Assembly (NCBI GenBank): GCA_002307275.1
Contig: DBTX01000008.1
Span: 1 to 32,467, forward strand
DNA from: Hungateiclostridiaceae bacterium UBA1305
GTDB lineage: Bacteria > Bacillota > Clostridia > Acetivibrionales > DTU013
Direction: 5' to 3'
DNA length: 32,467 nucleotides
In this document: positions 14,844-22,735 of the stretch, one piece after another
Layout of the letters: every line of letters starts with the position of its first letter
Numbering within the stretch: the stretch's first letter is position 1
Made by a program: the position numbers and the translations under genes
The notes under the pieces: model-generated
Told to the model about the DNA's origin: nothing
What the model saw: the letters and a program-made list of their open reading frames with translations, nothing else
Databases searched by the model: none

Positions 14844-16598
14844 ATGCCATTTTTGAATACACCGGACATCACGATTCAAGCCATGCAGCAGCCGCTCAAC
14901 CCAAGCGCCGGACAGAGACGGGTAATGGAGATGAATGCTCTTTTAAGGAACCGGCACCCAGAGGACTTCCCATATATTTCATCCGTTTTAGCTCCATCTC
15001 CTGATATAAACAACATTGTCGCTGCCGGAAGCTGCCGTGGTAAAAAGGTTGGCATCATCGGCGGCGGACTGGCTGGAATGGCAGCCGCATTCGAGTTGAG
15101 GAAGGCCGGGTTTGATATAACCATTTTTGAAGCAAATTCCGAACGCATCGGCGGCAGGATCTATACATACTACTTTGATCAGGAGAAAAGGCTTTATGGT
15201 GAGTTCGGCGCCATGCGTCTGCCAGTGGGACATGAAACAGTCTGGCACTATATCGACCTGTTTGCTCTGAACACCAGACCGTTTATCCAGACAAACCCCG
15301 CAGCTTTCATCTATCTGCAGAATATAAGGGTACGCAATGACCCTGACGGTGAAAGTGTACGAAGATATATTTATCCCACCTATGCCATGAATCCCTGGGA
15401 AACGGCACAATCCTGGCAGCAGCTTGGGTTCTATGGGATAGAGGCTCCCGTACTTCAGGCGCCTCCATGTGTCCGAAGGGAAATACTTGAGGTTCTGCCT
15501 GCATATTCACCGCAAACATTATTCTGGGACGGACTTGATACCAGACAGGCAATGGAACGGCAGGGGCTGAGCCAGGGAGCCATAAGCCTGCTGTCAAACC
15601 TGTTCCCGATCGGCGGCAGATTCCTTTATAACAATTACATTGACTATGTTCAGGAATACTTTCCTGCCAATTTCACCTATATGTATGAAATCTCAGGCGG
15701 TATGATCAAGCTTCCGGAGGCCCTCTATCATTCCTTTATCAGCCGCAACCCTGGGAAATATTACCCTCAGGTACCTGAAAACAAGCTTGGAAGTGTTGCA
15801 TGGAAAAATGGCTGCGCTGTCAGCGGTATTTTCATGGACCCTGATACAGGCGCTGTAGCTCTTGCTTACAGAGAAATGGGCAATGGCAGGCATGGCTTCG
15901 GCCAGTTTGACTATGTTATCTGTGCTGTACCGTTTTCCGTTCTCAGGGTACTTGATATTCAGCCGTTGTTCTCTTCGTCCAAGATGCAGGCAATCAGGGA
16001 AGTCACCTATTCACCCGCTCAGAAGACACTATTCCGGTGTTCCGGACGTTTCTGGGAGAAACAGGGAATTTATGGCGGCGGCTCTTATACGGATCTTCCC
16101 TCCAATACAACCTGGTATCCTTCTGCAGATATTGCAGGCGACTCCTTTGCAGCCGCTCCCGCATACCCGGCAGACGGAAGAAGCAAGCGTCTGCCGGGTA
16201 GCGACAGTGAAGGTGTATTATTGGCTTCCTACAACTTCAATCTGGACGCTGTCAGAATTGGAAATCTGCCGGATGCCGAACGCTTCAGGAAGTTGAAAAG
16301 GGATGTTGAAGAAATTCACGGTTTGAATCCAGGTTGGCTTGACCCAGTGGTGACACAATACAAAACACAGCTCTGGGATAAAGATCCTTTTTTCAGGGGG
16401 GCTTTCTGTTATTTCACGCCACAGCAGAAAAAGCTGTTTTCATGGACGATGCTGCAGCCTGAATACGGCAACAGGGTTTTCTTTGCCGGAGAACATACCT
16501 CCGCATTGCACCGTTGGATGCAGGGAGCACTGAAGAGCGGTATGGAGGCGGCAAACGCAGTAGCATTTGCTGCACAAGGTTCAGGATTATGTAAATAG
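14844..16598 (+). CDS. Flavin-dependent amine oxidase / L-amino-acid oxidase-like
   Basis: A 584-aa FAD enzyme that should oxidise an amine or amino acid and release H2O2 and ammonia. It shows the dinucleotide-binding GIIGGGLAGMAAAFEL (about residues 70-85), FEAN followed by RIGGR, and the C-terminal FAD motif VFFAGEHTSALHRWMQGALKSG. There is no signal peptide. I chose the ATG at 14844: GGTGA lies seven bases upstream and the protein then begins MPFLNTPD, as I recall for relatives. The ATG at 14808 has no ribosome binding site and overlaps the putative -10. The gene is followed after 122 bp by a ferritin-like protein with the same promoter type, suggesting mother-cell expression and a spore-coat role. 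The substrate is not deducible. Confidence 0.88.
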   Translation: MPFLNTPDITIQAMQQPLNPSAGQRRVMEMNALLRNRHPEDFPYISSVLAPSPDINNIVAAGSCRGKKVGIIGGGLAGMAAAFELRKAGFDITIFEANSERIGGRIYTYYFDQEKRLYGEFGAMRLPVGHETVWHYIDLFALNTRPFIQTNPAAFIYLQNIRVRNDPDGESVRRYIYPTYAMNPWETAQSWQQLGFYGIEAPVLQAPPCVRREILEVLPAYSPQTLFWDGLDTRQAMERQGLSQGAISLLSNLFPIGGRFLYNNYIDYVQEYFPANFTYMYEISGGMIKLPEALYHSFISRNPGKYYPQVPENKLGSVAWKNGCAVSGIFMDPDTGAVALAYREMGNGRHGFGQFDYVICAVPFSVLRVLDIQPLFSSSKMQAIREVTYSPAQKTLFRCSGRFWEKQGIYGGGSYTDLPSNTTWYPSADIAGDSFAAAPAYPADGRSKRLPGSDSEGVLLASYNFNLDAVRIGNLPDAERFRKLKRDVEEIHGLNPGWLDPVVTQYKTQLWDKDPFFRGAFCYFTPQQKKLFSWTMLQPEYGNRVFFAGEHTSALHRWMQGALKSGMEAANAVAFAAQGSGLCK

Positions 16599-16624
16599 AA
16601 ACAGTTGTATTTGTGCCAATAAGA

Positions 16625-16652
16625 ACTCAATTCCTGAAGAAGGCATATTATA
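16625..16652 (+). promoter_or_regulatory. SigK-like sporulation promoter of the ferritin-like gene
   Basis: AC (16625-16626), 17 bp, then CATATTATA (16644-16652), an exact match to AC-N17-CATANNNTA. It predicts a leader of about 60 nt before the ATG at 16721. Confidence 0.55.
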
Positions 16653-16720
16653 TTATATGTAATACAAGTGAAAAACTGGTGACCCAAATCTTTTTTCATT
16701 GTATCAAGGAGGTCCGGAAA

Positions 16721-17350
16721 ATGCCATACTATAATCCGTATCAAACTACGCCTGCAATGCAGCAGTACATTCCGCAAGGACAATATGCACCGGTGCAGGG
16801 AATGCCCATGCAGGGGGCACAGGTTCCAGGGATACCGACGCTGGGGATGCCTGGGCAGGGAACAATTTTTCCAGGGGCACAAATACCAGGGATGCCGGAC
16901 ATGAGTGACCTGCAGCAGTACATTTACCCCGCCAATCTGCAGGATGCACTGCAGCTGATCGTGGGTGCGGTGGCGGGAGAACGTGAAGACAGGTTGTTCT
17001 ATGAATATTTGATAAGTACCGCTCCGACAAACGAAGACAAGGAAATAATACGTGGAATCCGGGATAATGAAATACACCATTTTACACTATTCAGGTTGAT
17101 ATACTTTCAACTGACAGGGCAGGTTCTGCCTCCGCCAAAGGAAACACCCTTCACCAAGCCGGCCTCCTATTGCTCAGGACTGGCAAAGGCGCTGCAAGGC
17201 GAGGAAGGCGCAGTAATAAAATATCGCAAAATTCTCTTTGCACTGCAGAACAAGATCCATATCAACATGCTCACGGAAATCATCACAGATGAGCTTCGGC
17301 ACGGAACACTGTACAGCTACCTGTATTCAAAAAACGGCTGCAGGGTCTGA
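16721..17350 (+). CDS. Ferritin-like (rubrerythrin-fold) protein with Tyr/Pro/Gly/Gln-rich N-terminus
   Basis: A 209-aa protein. Residues 1-70 are low-complexity: tyrosine-rich at the start (YYNPYQTT), then Pro/Gly/Met/Gln with repeated PG and GMP units. Residues 75-200 form a probable four-helix bundle with carboxylate ligands in diiron order: Glu87/89, E117-x2-H120, Glu161/162, E191-x2-H194. This resembles ferritin-like proteins of spore coats, such as YhjR of Bacillus. The frame is open further upstream, but the ATG at 16721 has AGGAGG eight bases ahead. It is preceded by a SigK-like promoter and followed by a bidirectional terminator. Coat location and peroxide or oxygen chemistry are inferred. 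Confidence 0.85.
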   Translation: MPYYNPYQTTPAMQQYIPQGQYAPVQGMPMQGAQVPGIPTLGMPGQGTIFPGAQIPGMPDMSDLQQYIYPANLQDALQLIVGAVAGEREDRLFYEYLISTAPTNEDKEIIRGIRDNEIHHFTLFRLIYFQLTGQVLPPPKETPFTKPASYCSGLAKALQGEEGAVIKYRKILFALQNKIHINMLTEIITDELRHGTLYSYLYSKNGCRV

Positions 17351-17411
17351 GTGTACTGGAAAGGAATTTGTCAGAGGCCTGTCTTCAAAGGCAGGCTCCT
17401 CTTACACAACA

Positions 17412-17446
17412 AAGATCCTACCCGATCAGTCGTAGGGCAGGATCTT
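17412..17446. terminator. Bidirectional intrinsic terminator between the ferritin-like gene and cysK
   Basis: A 12-bp stem with one mismatch (17412-17423 with 17435-17446) and an 11-nt loop. It is followed by TATTTTG on the plus strand and a short T-run on the minus strand, between two convergent genes. Confidence 0.7.
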
Positions 17447-17483
17447 ATTTTGCCAGGTTTCATGCTAAAGATATAAGTTTTTC

Positions 17484-18419
17484 TTATTCTGTCTGGAACA
17501 GTGCTGTTGACAGGTATCTCTCCCCTGTATCAGGGAGTAGAACGACTATGTTTTTGCCTTTGTTTTCCGGTCTTTTTGCGATCTGCGTTGCAGCAAAGGC
17601 TGCTGCGCCGGAGGATATCCCCACGAGCAGCCCCTCTGTTCTCGCAAGACTTCTTGCAGTTTCAAACGCTTCATCGTTCCTGACCTTGTATATCTCATCA
17701 ATGATGCTTCTATTCAATACCCCTGGTATAAATCCCGCTCCAATACCTTGAATCTTATGAGGCCCTTTTTCTCCGCCGGACAGTACAGGCGAATCGAACG
17801 GTTCAACCGCAACAATCTGAACACCCGGTTTTCTCATTTTCAGCACTTCACCAACTCCTGTTATCGTACCCCCGGTACCCACTCCCGCTATGAATATGTC
17901 AACCTGGCCATCGGTGTCTCTCCAGATTTCCTCCGCTGTCGTCTTTCTGTGAGCTTCCGGATTTGAAGGATTCTCGAACTGCTGCGGTACGAATGAATTC
18001 GGTGTTTGTTCAGCGAGTTCCAAAGCCCTTTTTATTGCGCCCGGCATTCCTTCAGCTCCGGGAGTCAGCACCAGTTCGGCCCCAAGCGCCTTCATCAGGT
18101 TTCTTCTTTCAATACTGAAGGTTTCCGGTAAGGTTATAATCAGCTTATACCCTCTGGCTGCGGCCACGAAGGACAGCGCAATTCCGGTATTTCCGCTCGT
18201 TGGCTCTATGATCACGGTGTCCTTGTTGATAAGTCCCTTCTCCTCAGCATCCTTAATCATTGCAAGCCCGATTCTGTCTTTTACACTTGAAGCAGGATTG
18301 AAGGATTCTAACTTGGCAATCACTTTCGCGTCCGGATTATTCAATTTATTATAGTTGGATAACTCCAGCAAGGGAGTGTTTCCGATGAGATCAGTCAGAC
18401 TTTTTGCTATCTTTGACAT
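17484..18419 (-). CDS. cysK: Cysteine synthase (O-acetylserine sulfhydrylase)
   Basis: A 311-aa PLP enzyme making cysteine from O-acetylserine and sulfide. The PLP lysine lies in NPASSVKDR (about residue 47), the substrate loop is PTSGNTG, the phosphate-binding loop is GTGGTITG, and VGISSGAAA is near the C-terminus. Length is standard. The ATG at 18419 has GGAGG six bases upstream. It is monocistronic, with a promoter at about 18473-18501 and the shared terminator downstream. Confidence 0.95.
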   Translation of the reverse strand: MSKIAKSLTDLIGNTPLLELSNYNKLNNPDAKVIAKLESFNPASSVKDRIGLAMIKDAEEKGLINKDTVIIEPTSGNTGIALSFVAAARGYKLIITLPETFSIERRNLMKALGAELVLTPGAEGMPGAIKRALELAEQTPNSFVPQQFENPSNPEAHRKTTAEEIWRDTDGQVDIFIAGVGTGGTITGVGEVLKMRKPGVQIVAVEPFDSPVLSGGEKGPHKIQGIGAGFIPGVLNRSIIDEIYKVRNDEAFETARSLARTEGLLVGISSGAAAFAATQIAKRPENKGKNIVVLLPDTGERYLSTALFQTE

Positions 18420-18472
18420 AAAATCGCCTCCAAAAGTACTATTAAGCTTATATGTTCTCTTCGTCAGAAACA

Positions 18473-18501
18473 GTTTATTCTTTTCACTGAGCTTCTGTCA
18501 A
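18473..18501 (-). promoter_or_regulatory. Probable promoter of cysK
   Basis: A perfect TTGACA on the minus strand (18501-18496) is followed after 17 bp by a weak -10, ATAAAC (18478-18473). I see no T-box, S-box or other riboswitch structure in the short leader. Confidence 0.4.
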
Positions 18502-18753
18502 TAGCCCCTGTACTTCCATCTTTTTCAGAGTCAGTTCAAGAGATCATATATCAAGTCGTCCGCATCCTCAATGACAATTGAAGGTCTGATCTGATCCGGC
18601 ATCAAACCAGCCGTTTTTTTGCTCTTCGAGCAACAATTGCGCATGGGTGGTTGATGCGGGGTGTATGCCATAATTTGGCATCGGCAACGTTTGCCATAAT
18701 GCAATGAATTATTTGACATGTCAATGAAAATACTAAACCATGAAAGCATAAAA
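18502..18753. other. Non-coding gap with no convincing gene
   Basis: Together with the flanking cysK promoter and operon terminator this makes a gap of about 400 bp. A minus-strand frame (18531-18806) runs through it, but its 5' part overlaps the terminator hairpin. The last ~23 codons (from ATG at about 18602, MPDQIRPSIVIEDADDLIYD) look protein-like, yet have no ribosome binding site and match no family I know. A short self-complementary TTGCTC/GAGCAA lies near 18630. It may hold the remnant of a decayed gene. Confidence 0.35.
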
Positions 18754-18791
18754 GCAAGACCCCGGCGGAATAAATCCCACCAGGGCCTTGC
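18754..18791 (-). terminator. Intrinsic terminator of the sorE-E2-E3-E1 operon
   Basis: A 15-bp stem with three G-U pairs (18754-18768 with 18777-18791) and an 8-nt loop is followed on the minus strand by TTTTATG. It lies 25 bp beyond the E1 stop. Confidence 0.8.
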
Positions 18792-18815
18792 CATATGTTG
18801 GATCAATTTGTATGA

Positions 18816-21287
18816 TCAGATTCCAAGCCTGTTGATTCTAATTTGTTCGCCCGAAGTAAAATTGTTCTTTGCAGCATACCCCTTAATGGGCAATATTTTT
18901 TCATGGATCGCATCTATAAACCAATCCACCTGCGGGAAGAAATGTTCTTCCATTTCATATGCAGGCGTGATCCAGTTCTTCGCGCCTATGACTACCGGCG
19001 GCGCATCAAGGTAGTCGAAAGCCAGCTCGCTGATCGTCTGAGCCATATCCTTCAGATGTGACCCGCGTTCACAGGCGTCGCTTGCCAATAGGATCCTGCC
19101 GGTCTTCTTCACGGATTCCAGCACCTTTTCATAATTGAAAGGCACGATCGACCTTGCATCAATAACTTCCGCATATATCCCGTATTTCTCTTCAAGTATC
19201 TTTGCCGCATCCAAAGCTCGGTACAGTGTCGCGCCAATGGTCAGGATTGTTATGTCCGTTCCCGTTTTTTTGATATCAGGCTCGCCGATCGGAATCTCGT
19301 AATAACCTTCAGGCACCCCTTCCATGTGGAACAGTTCACCGATGTCGTACAATCTCTGGCTCTCGAAGAATATGACAGGGTCTGTCCCCATCAGTGCGGC
19401 ATTCATCAACCCCTTCGCATCATAAGGCGTAGCCGGGAATACCAGCTTGAGACCGGGTATGTGGGCGCAGAGCGAAGTCCAGTCCTGTGAATGCTGTGCT
19501 CCGTATTTCGAACCGACTGAGACCCTTACGACAACCGGCATTTTTAAAACACCTGCACTCATTGACTGCCACTTTGACAACTGGTTGAATATCTCATCCC
19601 CGGCCCTGCCAAGGAAATCACAGTACATCAGCTCTACTATAACTCTTCCGCCGCACATGCCGTAACCGACTGCCGAACCAACGATTGCGCCTTCCGATAT
19701 CGGCGAGTTGAACAGTCTGTGATAGGGCAGCGCTTCGGTCAGGCCTCTGTAAACGGCAAACGCTCCTCCCCAATCCCTGTTTTCCTCACCGTAAGCGATC
19801 AGCGTGGGATCAGTATAGAATTTATCAATTATTGCTTCAAATACGCCATCTCTGAAATTATATACCTTATTCTTTGAAACAGGCTTTCCATCCTGTATAC
19901 CAACCCTGATCTTCTTCGCGATCTGCTGCACCCTTGGATTTTCCTCCATGGGCATCAGCACTTCGGGCTTCCTGTCCTCCATTTTTTCAACTCTTTTATT
20001 GGAGAACATCAGATCCCCGATCTGGTTAGGGTTTGCATTCAGGTTCATTCTTGGAGAAACGCTGTCATCGGCAGCAAGCCTGCATGCTTTCGTAATGAGC
20101 TCTTTCGTATTCTCAAGTATTTCGGCAAAGGCATCCTCTTTTGCAACTTTCGCATTCTTCAAGGCTTCTTTGTAGCTGACAAGTGAATCCTGCGCCATCC
20201 ATGCATCGATTTCCTCTTTGGACCTGTAGCTGGAAGCATCGGAGGGTGAATGCCCGGCGATCCTGTAGGTAAGCGTATCCAGAAGCACAGGCCCGGCCTT
20301 CTCTTCCAGGATTTTTTTCTTACGTTTCATTGCATCAATGACTGCCAATGGATTGTAGCCATCGATTCTCTCCGCATGCATCTGTTCGGGATTCACACCT
20401 GCACCGATTCTGGCAAGCATGTCATAGCCCATGGTCTCGCCTCTTGTCTGTCCGCCCATGCCGTACTGGTTGTTGAAGAAGTTGATGATAAGCGGCAAGC
20501 CGCCTCTGTACTCACCGTCCCACAGCTTTTTATACTGGTCCATTGTCGCCATGCAGATGCCTTCCCACACAGGACCGCACCCCATTGACGCATCCCCGAT
20601 ATTCGCTACGATAATTCCCTTCTTTTGATTGACCTTTTTGTATAATGCCGCGCCGACGGAAATATCACCGGAGCCGCCTACGATCGCATTATTGGGGTAA
20701 ATCCCGAACGGGGTGAAGAATGCATGCATGGAGCCTCCAAGTCCTTTATGGAAGCCTGTCTCACGTGCAAATATTTCTGCAAGCGTCCCGTAAATCAGGA
20801 AGTCTACAGCCAATTCTTTCACACTGCTTTTATTCTTCTGCCTGCCTTCGACTACCCTTAAAATGGAGCCGTCAAAGAACTTTTCCATGATGTCCGTCAG
20901 TTCGTTGTCCTTCAGCTTTTCAATCGCTGAAAGTCCCTTTGCCAGGATCTCGCCATGGCTCCTGTGAGAACCGAATATAAAATCATCCTTGTCCAGGATA
21001 TACGCCTGTCCGACGGAAGAGGCCTCCTGTCCGAGGGAAAGGTGCGCAGGCCCCGGATGGTTATAGGAGATTCCGTTGTATTCGTTTGTTGTTTTAATGG
21101 AGGTGAGCATGGATTCAAACTCACGGATGATTGACATGTCCCTGTAAATTCGGAGAAAATCTTTTTTAGAAAAGTTTTCCTTTTCCTGTTGAATCGTTTT
21201 GTTGTATTGATTTACTGGAATGTCCTGAAACTTTATCCAACCGCTTTTTCTGACCTCATTCGGATCAATGAATTGTGTCTTGGGCAT
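18816..21287 (-). CDS. Fused alpha/beta E1 component of a 2-oxoacid/acetoin-type dehydrogenase complex
   Basis: An 823-aa thiamine-diphosphate enzyme with both E1 subunits in one chain. The alpha part (about 1-430) has GSHRSHGE (106-113), KGLGGSMH (181-188) and the ThDP motif from GDASMGCG (231) to NN (272-273). The beta part (about 474-815) begins NFRDGVFEAI and includes GEENRDWGGAF, NSPISEGAIVGSAVG and VVRVSVGSKYGAQHSQ. Between SHRSHGE and KGLGGSMH there are about 70 residues instead of the usual ~30, an insertion of roughly 40. It decarboxylates a 2-oxoacid or cleaves an acetoin-like ketol and passes the acyl group to lipoyl-E2. The last gene of the operon, it starts 57 bp after E3 with GAGGT before the ATG. 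The substrate is unknown. Confidence 0.9.
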   Translation of the reverse strand: MPKTQFIDPNEVRKSGWIKFQDIPVNQYNKTIQQEKENFSKKDFLRIYRDMSIIREFESMLTSIKTTNEYNGISYNHPGPAHLSLGQEASSVGQAYILDKDDFIFGSHRSHGEILAKGLSAIEKLKDNELTDIMEKFFDGSILRVVEGRQKNKSSVKELAVDFLIYGTLAEIFARETGFHKGLGGSMHAFFTPFGIYPNNAIVGGSGDISVGAALYKKVNQKKGIIVANIGDASMGCGPVWEGICMATMDQYKKLWDGEYRGGLPLIINFFNNQYGMGGQTRGETMGYDMLARIGAGVNPEQMHAERIDGYNPLAVIDAMKRKKKILEEKAGPVLLDTLTYRIAGHSPSDASSYRSKEEIDAWMAQDSLVSYKEALKNAKVAKEDAFAEILENTKELITKACRLAADDSVSPRMNLNANPNQIGDLMFSNKRVEKMEDRKPEVLMPMEENPRVQQIAKKIRVGIQDGKPVSKNKVYNFRDGVFEAIIDKFYTDPTLIAYGEENRDWGGAFAVYRGLTEALPYHRLFNSPISEGAIVGSAVGYGMCGGRVIVELMYCDFLGRAGDEIFNQLSKWQSMSAGVLKMPVVVRVSVGSKYGAQHSQDWTSLCAHIPGLKLVFPATPYDAKGLMNAALMGTDPVIFFESQRLYDIGELFHMEGVPEGYYEIPIGEPDIKKTGTDITILTIGATLYRALDAAKILEEKYGIYAEVIDARSIVPFNYEKVLESVKKTGRILLASDACERGSHLKDMAQTISELAFDYLDAPPVVIGAKNWITPAYEMEEHFFPQVDWFIDAIHEKILPIKGYAAKNNFTSGEQIRINRLGI

Positions 21288-21344
21288 AATTATTACCTCG
21301 TTTCATATAAGTTCTACATAAGTCATATATAGTGAAAAAAATTC

Positions 21345-22712
21345 TTACTCAAACTCAAAGATCGTTTCCCGGATGATCTCACTCACTGTAGGATGCGGAA
21401 ATACAAGTTCCCTGATATCGTTTACACGCATCTCTGTTTCGATCATCAAAGCCGCGCCATAAATAATTTCAGAGGAATAATTTCCTATCATGTGAACACC
21501 GATGAGCCTGCGGTTCGATTTATCCACAAGCACCTTGCAGATCCCATCCCCGCCTTCATTCTCTGCCGCATATCTTCCACTGTACATCATGGGAAGCTTT
21601 GCCGTCTCGAACACGATGCCCTTTTCCGCGGCAGACTCCTCTGTTTCACCTACGCCTGCTACCTCGGGGCTTGTATATATTACGGACGGAATAGCGCTGT
21701 AACGCATGATGTCCTTTTTCCCAAGTATGTTATTGATGACAACCTCCGCTTCACGGTACGCCGTATGCGCAAGCATGGAAACTCCATTGACATCCCCTGC
21801 CGCATAAACCCCGGGAATATTCGTCCTGCCGCGCTCATCCGTCTTTATACCGCCACGCTCGGTCGCAACTCCGAGGAGTTCAAGTCCCAAACCTTGTACT
21901 GCAGGCCTTCTGCCGATGCTCATCAGAATTTTGTCTGCCGGTGCAGTAAACATCTTGCCGTCGGTCTCATATAATACTGCGCCTTCCTTCAATTCCGTCA
22001 CCTTGGAACCCAGTTTGAATTCAACGCCCTTTTTAATATAGTTTTTCATCAAAATGTCTGAAATCTCGCGTTCTGTCGGTCCTGCCACATGATCCAGCAT
22101 TTCTATAACAGTGACCCTGCTTCCCGCGGTATTGAAATAGGAAGCCATTTCAAGACCGATAACGCCTCCGCCCACAATGACCAGTGAGGATGGTACCTCT
22201 TTCAGATCAAGGATCTCGCGGTTCGTCAGCACATAACCCTTTTCAATCCCTTCCTTCACACCAGGTATGGGAGGAATTACAGGTGCGGAACCTGTCGCAA
22301 CCAACAGTCGCTTTCCGCTGTATGTCTGATCGCCTGCCTTGACAGAAAATCCGTCGACATCCTTCCCAATGATTTCTGCAATCCCTTCAACCAGCTTCAC
22401 ATTGTTCTTCTTTAGTTTGGACTTCACACCCGCCACAAGACCTCTAACAACTTTGTTTTTCCTGTCGATGACCGTCTTATGATTCAGTGCTGCTTTTTCC
22501 ACAGTAACACCGTACTTTTCACCATGTACTGCACCATCGTAAAGTTTAGCGGAATACAACAGCGCTTTTGACGGTATGCAGCCTTCATTGAGACAGACCC
22601 CGCCAACAGCCCTTTTTTCGATCAGCAGTGTTTCAAGCCCGGCATGCCCGGCCCTTTCAGCTGCAAGATAACCCGCCGGCCCGCCGCCGATAATAATTAA
22701 ATCGAATGCCAT
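21345..22712 (-). CDS. lpdA: Dihydrolipoyl dehydrogenase (E3)
   Basis: A 455-aa FAD disulfide oxidoreductase that reoxidises the dihydrolipoyl group of E2 with NAD+. It has GGGPAGYLAAE (FAD), the redox pair in VGGVCLNEGCIPSK (Cys40 and Cys45), GGGVIGLEMA (NAD), AAGDVNG (FAD) and the C-terminal His-Glu pair in PHPTVSE. The start has GAGGTG five bases upstream. It lies 23 bp after the E2 gene and before E1, as in acetoin and pyruvate dehydrogenase operons. Confidence 0.94.
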   Translation of the reverse strand: MAFDLIIIGGGPAGYLAAERAGHAGLETLLIEKRAVGGVCLNEGCIPSKALLYSAKLYDGAVHGEKYGVTVEKAALNHKTVIDRKNKVVRGLVAGVKSKLKKNNVKLVEGIAEIIGKDVDGFSVKAGDQTYSGKRLLVATGSAPVIPPIPGVKEGIEKGYVLTNREILDLKEVPSSLVIVGGGVIGLEMASYFNTAGSRVTVIEMLDHVAGPTEREISDILMKNYIKKGVEFKLGSKVTELKEGAVLYETDGKMFTAPADKILMSIGRRPAVQGLGLELLGVATERGGIKTDERGRTNIPGVYAAGDVNGVSMLAHTAYREAEVVINNILGKKDIMRYSAIPSVIYTSPEVAGVGETEESAAEKGIVFETAKLPMMYSGRYAAENEGGDGICKVLVDKSNRRLIGVHMIGNYSSEIIYGAALMIETEMRVNDIRELVFPHPTVSEIIRETIFEFE

Positions 22713-22735
22713 TTTTTCACCTCAATAAATATTCT

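Noticed and set aside
16409..17080. Minus-strand frame opposite the ferritin-like gene
   Set aside because: Its Pro/Cys/Leu-rich sequence is the antisense of the repeat-rich N-terminus and the amine oxidase end; the plus gene has promoter, ribosome binding site and diiron motifs.
18531..18806. A 91-codon minus-strand open frame as a gene
   Set aside because: Its 5' part runs through the terminator hairpin of the E1 operon, it lacks a ribosome binding site and matches no family.
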